Part shown: in pieces, positions 48,805-58,551 of the stretch
Layout: the number at the start of each line of letters is the position of its first letter
How positions within the stretch are numbered: the stretch's first letter is position 1
Source: Prevotella sp.
GTDB lineage: Bacteria > Bacteroidota > Bacteroidia > Bacteroidales > Bacteroidaceae
DNA: 64,000 nucleotides
Assembly: GCA_017548275.1 (NCBI GenBank)
Contig: JAFZAH010000035.1
Coordinates: forward strand, 1-64,000
Direction of reading: 5' to 3'
Translations under genes and position numbers: made by a program
Notes under the pieces: generated by a model
The model's database searches: none
What the model was told of the DNA's origin: nothing
Seen by the model: the letters and a program-made list of their open reading frames with translations, nothing else

Positions 48805-51800
48805 ATGAAACGTATAGTAAAAATCCTGTTACTTATCACGCTTTTTATGCCTATGAAATTGTTTGGTCAGACATATAGCACACTTTGGAAACAAGTGGAG
48901 ACGGCTCAAAAGAAAGACAAGCCACGTTCGGTCATGGCCGAACTTGACAAAATACGCAATAAAGCAGAGAAAGAGAAAGAATACGGCCATCTGCTTAAGG
49001 CGGAGTTACTTTATATTCGCACCGAGACGAGCATCACGCCCGATTCGTTGCAACCTTCCGTTGAGCGTTTGGTGGCTAAGGAAGCGAAAATACGTAAGAA
49101 AAGTCCGGCGTTTGCCGCAGTGTATCAAACGGTGTTGAGCCGTATCTACAACCGATACAGTACCCTCGGTTCCGATCACTACAAAATCAGCAGAGAATAC
49201 AAGGAGTTGGCGATGCAGAATCCCGCTTTGCTGGCAGCCACAAAAGCGACGGAATATGAGCCGCTGCTCATAGAGGGGTATGACAGCCGCTGGTTTGACA
49301 ACGACCTGCTCAGCGTCATTGGTTATGAACTGGATGAATACCAGAAAATGCATGACTATTACGTCAAAACGCCACTGCGTACTGCCGCCTGTCTCACCGC
49401 TCTGGAAATGGCCAATGAGCACCGGTGGTGGGGGAAGAGAGAGGTGAAGGATTCGAAGTACATCCACGAATTGGACTCCCTTATCAGTGAATACGGCGAC
49501 CTGACCGTGGCAGGTGAGATTGCCATCTCAAAATATGAGTTCATGGAAAGGGCCACTGATGTGACCGTTGCAGATAGGGTCGATTACATCAATAACGCCA
49601 TTAACAAATGGGGCGACTGGCCTCGGATGAACCAGTTACGCAATGATTTGAAAGACCTGACCCAACCCGAGTTTAACGTGGATTTCGGAATGAGCGTGAT
49701 GCGGCCGGGCATGGAACGCAAAGTGGTGATAGAGAATTTGCGCCACATCGGACAACTGACCATGACCGTGACACAGTTGAATCTGGATGCCTCAAAAGAT
49801 TATAATGTCTATGAAAAAGACACTTACGCTATTCTGAAAAAAGCGAAGATGGCGGGCACGGAACGCGTTGTGAGAAAAAAGTATAACGGAATGCCTGACT
49901 ATCATATCGTGGAGAAAGACTCGGTGACCATCGAACCCCTTCCCATCGGTGTCTATCTTGCGGAGTTCACAACAGACAACAGCAGTGTCGAGCCGATGCG
50001 TTTCATGTTTTATGTCACCGATTTATATGTTATGCAGCAGGAGTTGCCCGGCGATAAACTGCGTATCGTGGTCGTGAATGCCACTACCGGCCAACCAGTG
50101 CCGAATGCCAACCTGAGGTTTCTTCCCGGCCGGTGGGCAAGTGACAAAACGGTCACCGAGGCAAAGTGCAACGCGAAGGGCGAGTATGTGACCAACTATA
50201 ACAACAATAACTTTGAAATATTCGCTTACACCGCCCAAGACAAAGCGTTGCCAACCGTAGGCGCTAATGGCAATTACAGTTATTATCCAGAGAGTCAGAG
50301 CACACGATATATCCATCATGTATATACCGACCGCAGCATCTACCGCCCCGGGCAAACTGTTCATGTGGCGGTGGTGGCCATGAAGAATAAAGGCGGACTG
50401 GAAACAGAAGCCAGTGCCAGAGAATTGATTAACGTCACCCTGCGCAATGCCAATTGGAAAGAAATCGCCGCAGAGACATTAACCGCTGATGAGTTCGGCA
50501 CCGCCTATGTGGATTTCACACTGCCTAATGACGGTCTCAACGGCCGTTACTCCATCCGCACCGACAACGGTAGTTGCAGTTTCCGTGTCGAGGAATACAA
50601 GCGTCCCACGTTCCAAGTGGAATTTCCCAAAGTGGAACAACTCTACCATATCGGCGACACCGTCGTTGTGTCTGGCCATGCCCGTACCTACGCCGGTGTG
50701 CCTGTTCAGGGCGCTAATGTGAAATATACCATCACACGCCGGCAGTCGTGGTGGTGGCATCGCTATGGAGGCTCTTCCGATTATGGTACACAATTAGCCG
50801 AAGGCACCGCAGTTACTGATGCCGATGGCGCATTTCGGGTAGAGATACCTATCGAAGTGTCGGAATCGGAAATCAACAGCCGTTATCCTCAGTTCTATAA
50901 CATCACCACTGTGGCTGAGGTGACCGACCAGGCTGGCGAAACCCGCACCGGCGAACTCGTGCTGCCTATTGGCACTCGCGAGACGGCGTTCAGTTGTGAC
51001 ATCCCCGACAAATTCGAGCAAGATTCCCTGAAGAATATCACCTTCGCACTTAATAACGCGGCGGGTGTGCCGGTCAAAGGAACTGTCAGTTATCAGTTCG
51101 ACGACGGAAAGGTGATGAAGACCGAGGCCAACAAGGAAGTGACACTGCCGAAATTCACATCAGGCAAGCACCATCTCCATGCTGTTTGCGGTAAGGAGAC
51201 GTTCGACCGCGATTTCGTCGTGTTCTCCCTTTCCGACAAGCGCCCTTGCATAGAGACTCACGACTGGTACTATCTCACAGATAATACATTCCCGAGAGAC
51301 GGAGGCGCAGTGCACCAGCAGTTGGGCACGAGCGATGACCATGTGCATGTCATCTACACCATCATTTCGGGGAACAACCTCCTGGAGAGCGGTTCGTTTG
51401 AATTGAACAACGAGAATCAAAACCGCGACTTCAAATACAAAGAGGAGTGGGGGTCAGGCATTATTCTCAATTATGCATGGGTGCGCGATGGCATCCTCTA
51501 CAAACATTCGCAGACCATAGCCCGGCCGCTGCCCGAAAAACGGCTCAAATTGGAGTGGACCACCTTCCGCGACCGCTTGACACCTGGTCAGGAGGAGACG
51601 TGGACCCTGCGCGTGACGAACCTCGACGGAACACCGGCCAAGGCGCAGATGCTGGCCGTGCTCTACGATCAGTCGCTCGACCAGATCGTGAAGCACCATT
51701 GGTCATTCGATCCGCAATTGCGACAGTCACTGCCCTCGAACTCTTGGGCGGGCATGTCATTCAGTTCCATGTCGTCTAAGAGTGTCGAACCCTATAAGCG

Positions 51801-54273
51801 GCTGTCGGTCAAAGACATCAAACTTTACCATTTCGATAGCGACCTGTTCGACTTCTTTTCAGGTCCGGTATTCTATCATATGAATGCCGCAGGCGGTGCT
51901 GTCAGGTTGAAATCGGCCATGGTGGAAGACATGGCCGTGGCGGAAGAATCGACGGATTATATGATGGCAACCCGGGCGGAAAAGGCCGAAAGACCCGCGA
52001 AGGAAGAAGACAGGTCGGACACGGCGAAGAGCGACGGTGTTCAACTGCGCGAGAATCTCAATGAGACGGCGTTCTTCTATCCTGCTTTACTTGCCAGTGA
52101 CAACGGCGACGTGACCGTCAAATTCACGCTGCCCGAAAGCATCACCACCTGGCAGTTCATGGGAATGGCACATGACAAACAGATGAATTACGGATTCCTC
52201 AACGGCGAGTCGGTTGCGAAGAAAGATGTCATGGTGCAACCCAATATGCCGCGGTTCGTGCGTGCAGGCGACCAGGCGCAGATTACCACGAAGATTTTCA
52301 ACACGTCGGATAAAGACCTCACCGGCACCGCCAAGATGGAACTGCTCGACCCCGAGAACGAGGCGGTCGTGTTCACACAGAGTCAACAGTATTCCGTGGC
52401 GGCCGGACAGACGGCAACCATCACCTATCCCTATCAGCCTGATGGTGAGCATCCCCTGCTTATCTGCCGCATGACAGCCAAAGGTGACGGTTACAGCGAC
52501 GGTGAGCAGCATTATCTGCCCGTATTGCCCGACCGTGAGCAGGTGCTGAATACGCGTGTCATCACACAGCATCATCCCGGCATCAAGGAAATCGACATCA
52601 ACCAGTTGTTCCCCGCAGGCACTTCTGACCGCAGCCTCACCGTGGAATATACCAACAACCCGGCTTGGATGATGATTCAGGCACTGCCTACGCTTGCTGT
52701 CGATGACAACGAGAATGCCATCTCGCAGGCTGCGGCGTTCTATGCCAATGCCATCGGACAGTATCTGATGAACCAGTCGCCGAAAATCAAAGAGACAGTC
52801 GAGGCATGGAACCTTGAGCAGGGCGACCAGACGTCGCTTAACAGCAATCTGGAGAAGAACCAGGAGTTGAAGAACATCGTGCTCAATGAGACTCCTTGGG
52901 TCATGGACGGTGACTTCGAGACCAATCAGCGCAGACAGTTGGCCGACTTCTTCAACGAGGAGAAAATCAACAACCGTTTGGCTGCCGCTGTCGATAAATT
53001 GAAATCACTGCAAAACGGCGAAGGTGCTTGGAGTTGGTGGAAAGGCATGATGAGCAGCCCCTACATCACCACTGAGGTGACAGAGATGCTTGTCAGGCTG
53101 AACACCATGACCGAGACGCGCGAGGAGACCGCCCGAATGCTCGAACGTTCTTTCAAATATCTTGGAAAAGAACTGGTCGAGGAGATGGAAGAGATGAAAA
53201 AAGCGGCGAAGAAAGGCGCGAAAGACGTACGACCGTCGGAATGGGCCGTGCAGACGCTCTATACCTTTGCCCTCGACGGACGCGAATTGCCTGCCAATGT
53301 GGCTCAGGCACGTCAGTATATGGTGAATATCTTGGCAAAACGCACCACCGAACTGACCATCTACGGAAAGTCTGTCGTGGCTGTCATCCTTGCCAAGAAC
53401 GGAAAAGGGAAGAAAGCCGAAGATTATCTCGAGAGCATTTGGGAATACAGTGTGATGACCGAGGAGATGGGCCGTTATTATGACACACCGAAAGCCTATT
53501 ATTCATGGTTCGATTATAAGATACCTTCACAGGTGGCTGCCGTTGAGGCCATACAACTGCTGCGGCCTTCTGATGAACAGACCATTGAGGAGATGCAGCG
53601 GTGGTTGCTTATGTCGAAACGGACACAGGCTTGGGATACGCCCATCAACAGTGTCAATGCCGTGTATGTCTTTATGAAGGGCAACAACAAATTGCTCGAT
53701 GACCGTGAACCCGCTACCATCATGGCTGACGGACGCCAGTTGACCGTGGAGGCGAGAAATGCCGGACTGGGCAGCGAGAAACATCGTTTGACGGAGGGTG
53801 AGATACCCGCCAAGATTACCGTCGATAAACCTTCGACAGGCACATCGTGGGGCGCGGTCTATGCACAGTTCACACAAAAGACCACGGAGATTTCCGATGC
53901 TTCTACGGGGATGTCCGTCAAGCGTGAGATTATCGGCAAGGCTCCGTTCAAAGTGGGCGACCGTGTAAAGATACGTCTCACCATTGAGGCAACCCAGGAC
54001 TTCGACTTCGTGCAGGTCATCGACAAGCGCGCGGCATGCCTGGAACCTGTCTCGCAACTCAGCGGTTACCATTACGGGTATTACTGCTCGCCCAAAGACC
54101 AAGTCACCAACTACTATTTCGACCGGATGCCGAAGGGCAAACATGTGATCGAGACAGAGTATTATATTGACCGTGAAGGCTCTTACACCACCGGTTCATG
54201 CACCGTGCAGTGCGCTTATGCACCGGAATACAGCGCAAGGGCTCATGCGGAAACCATTCAAGTCATCAAATGA
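48805..54273 (+). CDS. Alpha-2-macroglobulin family protein, second paralogue
   Basis: 1822 residues. Signal peptide (1-22, ends LFGQ). MG2 region YTDRSIYRPGQTVHVAVVAM, A2M domain LNETAFFYPALLASDNGDVTVKFTLPES, Leu/Gln-rich helical thioester domain with NAISQAAAFY where C-x-E-Q would be, so thioester-free, and C-terminal receptor-like domain ending SCTVQCAYAPEYSARAHAETI. It aligns with the protein at 20840-26353 throughout but lacks the SusC-like insertion and the R2 segment. Its stop overlaps the start of the DUF1573 gene (ATGA). Likely periplasmic; role as protease inhibitor or envelope factor is inferred. Confidence 0.9.
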   Translation: MKRIVKILLLITLFMPMKLFGQTYSTLWKQVETAQKKDKPRSVMAELDKIRNKAEKEKEYGHLLKAELLYIRTETSITPDSLQPSVERLVAKEAKIRKKSPAFAAVYQTVLSRIYNRYSTLGSDHYKISREYKELAMQNPALLAATKATEYEPLLIEGYDSRWFDNDLLSVIGYELDEYQKMHDYYVKTPLRTAACLTALEMANEHRWWGKREVKDSKYIHELDSLISEYGDLTVAGEIAISKYEFMERATDVTVADRVDYINNAINKWGDWPRMNQLRNDLKDLTQPEFNVDFGMSVMRPGMERKVVIENLRHIGQLTMTVTQLNLDASKDYNVYEKDTYAILKKAKMAGTERVVRKKYNGMPDYHIVEKDSVTIEPLPIGVYLAEFTTDNSSVEPMRFMFYVTDLYVMQQELPGDKLRIVVVNATTGQPVPNANLRFLPGRWASDKTVTEAKCNAKGEYVTNYNNNNFEIFAYTAQDKALPTVGANGNYSYYPESQSTRYIHHVYTDRSIYRPGQTVHVAVVAMKNKGGLETEASARELINVTLRNANWKEIAAETLTADEFGTAYVDFTLPNDGLNGRYSIRTDNGSCSFRVEEYKRPTFQVEFPKVEQLYHIGDTVVVSGHARTYAGVPVQGANVKYTITRRQSWWWHRYGGSSDYGTQLAEGTAVTDADGAFRVEIPIEVSESEINSRYPQFYNITTVAEVTDQAGETRTGELVLPIGTRETAFSCDIPDKFEQDSLKNITFALNNAAGVPVKGTVSYQFDDGKVMKTEANKEVTLPKFTSGKHHLHAVCGKETFDRDFVVFSLSDKRPCIETHDWYYLTDNTFPRDGGAVHQQLGTSDDHVHVIYTIISGNNLLESGSFELNNENQNRDFKYKEEWGSGIILNYAWVRDGILYKHSQTIARPLPEKRLKLEWTTFRDRLTPGQEETWTLRVTNLDGTPAKAQMLAVLYDQSLDQIVKHHWSFDPQLRQSLPSNSWAGMSFSSMSSKSVEPYKRLSVKDIKLYHFDSDLFDFFSGPVFYHMNAAGGAVRLKSAMVEDMAVAEESTDYMMATRAEKAERPAKEEDRSDTAKSDGVQLRENLNETAFFYPALLASDNGDVTVKFTLPESITTWQFMGMAHDKQMNYGFLNGESVAKKDVMVQPNMPRFVRAGDQAQITTKIFNTSDKDLTGTAKMELLDPENEAVVFTQSQQYSVAAGQTATITYPYQPDGEHPLLICRMTAKGDGYSDGEQHYLPVLPDREQVLNTRVITQHHPGIKEIDINQLFPAGTSDRSLTVEYTNNPAWMMIQALPTLAVDDNENAISQAAAFYANAIGQYLMNQSPKIKETVEAWNLEQGDQTSLNSNLEKNQELKNIVLNETPWVMDGDFETNQRRQLADFFNEEKINNRLAAAVDKLKSLQNGEGAWSWWKGMMSSPYITTEVTEMLVRLNTMTETREETARMLERSFKYLGKELVEEMEEMKKAAKKGAKDVRPSEWAVQTLYTFALDGRELPANVAQARQYMVNILAKRTTELTIYGKSVVAVILAKNGKGKKAEDYLESIWEYSVMTEEMGRYYDTPKAYYSWFDYKIPSQVAAVEAIQLLRPSDEQTIEEMQRWLLMSKRTQAWDTPINSVNAVYVFMKGNNKLLDDREPATIMADGRQLTVEARNAGLGSEKHRLTEGEIPAKITVDKPSTGTSWGAVYAQFTQKTTEISDASTGMSVKREIIGKAPFKVGDRVKIRLTIEATQDFDFVQVIDKRAACLEPVSQLSGYHYGYYCSPKDQVTNYYFDRMPKGKHVIETEYYIDREGSYTTGSCTVQCAYAPEYSARAHAETIQVIK

Positions 54274-55334
54274 GAAAAATCTTTATTACCATGCTGGCGG
54301 CGACAGCACTGCTGCCGCTGTCAGCACAAACTATCACCCCAACATCCAGTGTTATCGACTGCGGACAGGTAGTATATCAAAGTCCTGTCACAGCACAGTT
54401 TGAATTGCTCAATGAGAGCGACAAGGCCATCTATATTTCTGACGTGCAGACCAGTTGCGGATGCACCACGGTCAATTATCCCACGGGCAGCATCCCAAAA
54501 GGCAAACCGTTTGTCATCACGGCACAGTACGATGCCAAGATGCTCGGACACTTCGAGAAATATGTCGATGTGTTCACTTCGGGCAGTGAAGAGCCGCTCA
54601 TGCTCACCATGAGAGGTGTGGTCGTGGCCGAACTGAAGGGCTATGTCGGCGAATACAACTTTGTCGTGGGACGGTTGAAGACCGATGCCCAGGATTTGCT
54701 CTACGATGATATCAACCGTGGCGAACGGCCAGTGCATGAGATTCACATCCTCAACTCTACCAGTGAAACCGTGAATCCTGTGTTCATGCACCTGCCCGAT
54801 TATCTTAAGGCCGAGGTGTCGCCTTCGACACTCGCACCGGGACAGTCGGCTGTGGCACGCCTCACGCTCGAGTCGGACAAACTGCGCGACTTTGGTCTGA
54901 CGCAGACGACCATCTATCTCGGACAATATCCCGGCGACCGCATCAGTCCTGAAAAGGAAATGGTCATTTCAACGATATTATTGCCTGATTTCACACATCT
55001 CACGGAGAATCAGTTGGCAAGGGCTCCGCAGGTGCAGGTTTCGACCTATAACCTCGATTTGGGACGTTTCGAAGGCAAAAAGAAGAAGAAGGGTTCGGTG
55101 GAGATTGAAAATACCGGTCAGACACCCCTTGAGATACGGTCGTTGCAGATGTTCACACCCGGACTTAAAGTGGAGTTGGGTACACAACGCCTTAGACCCG
55201 GAGAGAGCACGAAGTTGAAAGTCACTGCTGAACGCAATGTACTGCGTAATGTGAGAACACAACCGAGAATCCTCATGATTACCAACGACCCCACCAACCC
55301 CAAAGTCGTCATTAATATCGATGTGGAAGAGTAG
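54270..55334 (+). CDS. DUF1573 family secreted protein
   Basis: 354 residues from the ATG overlapping the macroglobulin stop codon. Signal peptide (ends LPLSAQ). DUF1573 Ig-like repeat with conserved ISDVQTSCGCTTVNYPTGSIPKGKPFVITAQYD; three tandem Ig-like (ASPM/SPD2-like) modules follow. DUF1573 proteins often act in the periplasm with unknown role. ATGA coupling with the macroglobulin suggests they are made together. Confidence 0.9.
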   Translation: MRKIFITMLAATALLPLSAQTITPTSSVIDCGQVVYQSPVTAQFELLNESDKAIYISDVQTSCGCTTVNYPTGSIPKGKPFVITAQYDAKMLGHFEKYVDVFTSGSEEPLMLTMRGVVVAELKGYVGEYNFVVGRLKTDAQDLLYDDINRGERPVHEIHILNSTSETVNPVFMHLPDYLKAEVSPSTLAPGQSAVARLTLESDKLRDFGLTQTTIYLGQYPGDRISPEKEMVISTILLPDFTHLTENQLARAPQVQVSTYNLDLGRFEGKKKKKGSVEIENTGQTPLEIRSLQMFTPGLKVELGTQRLRPGESTKLKVTAERNVLRNVRTQPRILMITNDPTNPKVVINIDVEE

Positions 55335-55335
55335 G

Positions 55336-55515
55336 ATTGAACGTTGAACATTGAACATTGAACATTGAACATTGAACGTTGACTTTAAGGTCGTTAATGC
55401 CCCTAAAGACCTTAATGGCCTTAAAGTCCTTAAAGACCCTACCATCATCAAATGTCTGAACTCCTGAACTCCCGACTTCTGAACTCCTAACAAACCTCCA
55501 CTCCTTCACTCCTAA
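55336..55515. repeat. R1, R9 and R8 repeat cluster
   Basis: 55336-55382 R1 (TTGAACATTGAACATTGAAC); 55383-55445 R9-like TTAAGGTCGTTAATG and CCTTAAAGTCCTTAAAGACC; 55453-55515 R8 (CTGAACTCCTGAACTCCCGA). Three families in a row without a gene. Confidence 0.85.
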
Positions 55516-55525
55516 AAATAACACT

Positions 55526-56626
55526 ATGGAACACCCGGAAAACAGCGAAGAATATAAAGGATTGACCGTCAACAGTGGCGTGGAACAACCGTCAATCATC
55601 AATCCCTATCTGAAGCGCAACCGTTTCAAAAGGCGCGAGATGACTGTGGCCGAGATGGTTGAAGGCATCACACGAGGTGATGTCACCATACTTAGTCAGG
55701 CGGTCACGCTTGTGGAAAGCGTCAACCCGACTCATCAGGCGAAAGCGCAGGAGGTGATTGAGAAATGCCTCCCCTTCAGCGGCAAATCCATACGCATAGG
55801 CATCAGCGGTGTGCCCGGCGCAGGAAAGAGCACGTCGATTGACGAATTCGGCTGTCATGTGCTCGACCGTACAGGCGGCAAACTCGCCGTGTTGGCTATC
55901 GACCCGTCATCGGAGCGCTCAAAAGGCAGCATCCTTGGCGATAAGACACGTATGGAGAAACTGTCCGTGAGAAAGGAGTCGTTTATACGCCCTTCGCCCA
56001 CGGCAGGCTCACTCGGAGGCGTGGCGCGCAAGACTCGCGAGACCATCATCCTCTGCGAGGCGGCAGGATATGACAAGATTTTCGTCGAGACCGTAGGAGT
56101 AGGGCAGAGCGAGACGGCTTGCCACTCCATGGTTGATTTCTTCCTGCTCATTCAGTTGGCGGGAACGGGCGACGAGTTGCAGGGCATCAAGCGCGGCATT
56201 ATGGAAATCAGCGATGGCATTGTCATCAACAAATGCGACGGCAACAATGTGGATAAATGCCACATGGCGGCTACTAATTTCCGCAACGCCCTGCATTTCT
56301 TCCCCATGCCTGAGAGCGGATGGTTGCCCAAGGTGCTCTGCTACAGCGGGTTCTACGGTACAGGCATCAAGGAGATTTGGGACATGATTTTTGAATATAT
56401 CGATTTTGTCAAGGCCAACGGCTATTTCGACTACCGGCGCAACGAGCAAAGCAAATACTGGATGTATGAGACTATCAACGAACAGTTACGGCTCAGTTTC
56501 TACAACAATCCGGACATCGACAGTCAACTCGCCCAGGCCGAACAGACCGTATTGCAAGGGCACAAAACCTCCTTCGCTGCGGCGCAAGACCTCCTCAACC
56601 GCTATTTCGAAGGGTTGAGAAAGTGA
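55526..56626 (+). CDS. meaB: Methylmalonyl-CoA mutase-associated GTPase MeaB
   Basis: 366 residues. P-loop GISGVPGAGKST (about 92-103), DPSSERSKGSILGDKTRM, ETVGVGQSE (Switch III region) and NKCDG base-recognition motif. G-protein chaperone that protects and reloads adenosylcobalamin in methylmalonyl-CoA mutase, part of the succinate-propionate pathway common in these bacteria. mutAB is not in the window. Confidence 0.95.
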   Translation: MEHPENSEEYKGLTVNSGVEQPSIINPYLKRNRFKRREMTVAEMVEGITRGDVTILSQAVTLVESVNPTHQAKAQEVIEKCLPFSGKSIRIGISGVPGAGKSTSIDEFGCHVLDRTGGKLAVLAIDPSSERSKGSILGDKTRMEKLSVRKESFIRPSPTAGSLGGVARKTRETIILCEAAGYDKIFVETVGVGQSETACHSMVDFFLLIQLAGTGDELQGIKRGIMEISDGIVINKCDGNNVDKCHMAATNFRNALHFFPMPESGWLPKVLCYSGFYGTGIKEIWDMIFEYIDFVKANGYFDYRRNEQSKYWMYETINEQLRLSFYNNPDIDSQLAQAEQTVLQGHKTSFAAAQDLLNRYFEGLRK

Positions 56627-56729
56627 GCCTCCCCCTATCCCCCTCCGAAGGAAGGGGAAACCTGCATGTGGAGGAGAATAGACGGTTTTGTGTACTGGGC
56701 ACATCTCTTGCTCCTTGCCCCTCAAAGAA
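56627..56729. repeat. R2 and R3 repeats before ispH
   Basis: 56629-56660 is an R2 palindrome (CCTCCCCCTATCCCCCTCCG, AAGGAAGGGGA). 56704-56727 is R3 in reverse (CTCTTGCTCCTTGCCCCTCA), ending three bases before the ATG. Confidence 0.75.
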
Positions 56730-56730
56730 T

Positions 56731-57576
56731 ATGAAAGTAGAAATAGATAATGGCAGCGGCTTCTGCTTTGGTGTGACAACAGCCATCAAAAAAGCGGAAG
56801 AAGAATTGGCAAAGGGCACCACGCTCTATTGCCTCGGTGATATCGTGCACAACGGCATGGAGTGTGAGCGTCTGCGCGACATGGGACTCGTCACCATCAA
56901 CCACGACGACCTCAACCGTCTGCATGATGCCAAGGTGCTGCTCAGGGCTCATGGCGAACCGCCAGAGACCTATGAGACGGCCAAACGTAACAACATCGAA
57001 ATCATCGACGCCACATGCCCCGTGGTGCTGCAGTTGCAACGCCGTATCAAACAGCGGTTTACGGAGAATCCCGACGCGCAAATCGTCATCTTCGGGAAAA
57101 ACGGACATGCCGAGGTGCTCGGATTGGTAGGGCAGACCGAGAGCAAGGCTATCGTAGTGGAAAAACTCGATGATGTCAAATGCCTTGATTTCCAGCGTGA
57201 TATCTTCCTCTACAGCCAGACAACAAAGTCGCTCGATGAGTTCCGGCGCATCATCACCTACATACAGGAGCATATCTCGGAAAAGGCGCAGTTTCGCAGT
57301 TTCGACACCATCTGCCGACAAGTGGCTAACCGTATGCCCAACATCTCGCAGTTTGCCGCGCGCCACGACCTCGTGCTCTTCGTCAGCGGAAAGAAAAGTT
57401 CCAACGGGCGTGTGCTCTTCAATGAGTGTCTGCGCGTCAATCCCAACAGTCATCAGATAGAGAGCGCGGCCGAGATTGACCCTTCTTGGTTGCAAGGGGT
57501 GAATGCCATTGGCATCTGCGGTGCCACTTCCACCCCCAAATGGCTTATGGAGGAATGTCGCGACGCCCTCGTCTGA
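56731..57576 (+). CDS. ispH: 4-hydroxy-3-methylbut-2-enyl diphosphate reductase
   Basis: 281 residues from ATG 56731. Cluster ligands: Cys12 in GFCFGV, Cys in IIDATCPVV (near 91) and Cys in FDTICRQVANR (near 192), with the catalytic HNGMEC His near 37. It makes IPP and DMAPP in the last step of the MEP isoprenoid pathway. In-frame sequence extends upstream through R2/R3 repeats, but the ATG fits the family start. The upstream gap has no promoter I can recognise, so it may be cotranscribed with meaB. Confidence 0.95.
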   Translation: MKVEIDNGSGFCFGVTTAIKKAEEELAKGTTLYCLGDIVHNGMECERLRDMGLVTINHDDLNRLHDAKVLLRAHGEPPETYETAKRNNIEIIDATCPVVLQLQRRIKQRFTENPDAQIVIFGKNGHAEVLGLVGQTESKAIVVEKLDDVKCLDFQRDIFLYSQTTKSLDEFRRIITYIQEHISEKAQFRSFDTICRQVANRMPNISQFAARHDLVLFVSGKKSSNGRVLFNECLRVNPNSHQIESAAEIDPSWLQGVNAIGICGATSTPKWLMEECRDALV

Positions 57577-57648
57577 CATCGGCGGATGAACCAACCACAT
57601 TCCCCGATGACGGACATCCTCAATTTCTAAAAAAGACTTACAATTATA

Positions 57649-58362
57649 ATGAGACGAATACTCTTATTTCTCTTTGTCGCATGGTTGACGGTTTGCACCG
57701 TCGAGGCGCGCATATATGCTGTGTGCGTGGGACTGTCAGACTATCCCGGCAAACGCAATGACCTGACCGTGAGCGACAATGACGCGCGGTCGATGAGCAA
57801 ACTGCTGAAAGATAACAGTTCCGCTCATGTGGTAAAACTTCTGACGAACCAAAATGCCACAGTCAGCAACGTGAAAAACACCATCTATCACACGTTTCTC
57901 GCCGCAGGTCCGAGCGACGATATCGTGTTCTATTTCAGCGGTCATGGTATTAAAGGCTCGTTCGTTTGTTACGACGGCATGCTCACCTATTCGTCTATTC
58001 TCTCCACAATGGGTCGCAGCCGAGCACGCAGCAAAGTGATTTATGCCGACGCATGTTTTGCTGGCGACATACGACAAAACCGCGGCAGGGCCAACAGCAA
58101 TACCCCGAAAAATGTGATGTTCTTTCTGTCATCGCGCAGCAACGAGCGGTCACAGGAATGGTACGGACATCCCAACAGCAAATTCACCGCTTTCCTCCTC
58201 GAAGGATTGCGCGGGGCTGCCGACAACGATAAAAACAGGGTGGTCACGGCCATTGAACTCTACAACTATGTAAAAAGCCGTCTCAATGCCAACTCCCGTA
58301 TCCAACACGCCGTGATGTGGGGCAATTTCGAACGCAATATGCCTCTCATGAGATGGCGATAA
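57649..58362 (+). CDS. Secreted caspase-like (C14) protease
   Basis: 237 residues. Signal peptide 1-20 (VCTVEA), then a caspase p20 core: IYAVCVGLSDYPG, catalytic His in YFSGHG (His99), catalytic Cys in YADACFAGD (Cys136), and SRSNERSQEW specificity region. The p10 part is short. Such bacterial metacaspases cleave after Arg/Lys and are usually cytoplasmic; here the signal peptide points to the periplasm. Physiological substrate unknown. Confidence 0.88.
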   Translation: MRRILLFLFVAWLTVCTVEARIYAVCVGLSDYPGKRNDLTVSDNDARSMSKLLKDNSSAHVVKLLTNQNATVSNVKNTIYHTFLAAGPSDDIVFYFSGHGIKGSFVCYDGMLTYSSILSTMGRSRARSKVIYADACFAGDIRQNRGRANSNTPKNVMFFLSSRSNERSQEWYGHPNSKFTAFLLEGLRGAADNDKNRVVTAIELYNYVKSRLNANSRIQHAVMWGNFERNMPLMRWR

Positions 58363-58551
58363 AACCACTCTGAAACCCGTCCCAACCCTCTTTAAAGGAA
58401 AGGGCGATTGGCAGAGTAATGTCTTTAACTTCTTTATCTTCTTGAACTCCACAACTAAAATACGAATAAAACGAATAAACACATCCAACCTCAAATAGAA
58501 ACATCGGAAAGGGGTAGGGGGAGTCTCTCAGGTATCTTCCCCGTCATAGGC
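58363..58551. repeat. Repeat-filled gap before the P-type ATPase
   Basis: 58377-58408 is an R2-like arm (CCCGTCCCAACCCTCTTTAA/AGGAAAGGGCG); 58418-58450 reads TAATGTCTTTAACTTCTTTA (R9); 58500-58530 is R2 (CGGAAAGGGGTAGGGGGAGT), which occupies the place expected for the ATPase start codon. Confidence 0.75.

Noticed and set aside
52640-52760. Thioester in the macroglobulins
   Set aside because: The sites read DECAVCQAV and NENAISQAA; no C-x-E-Q is present.
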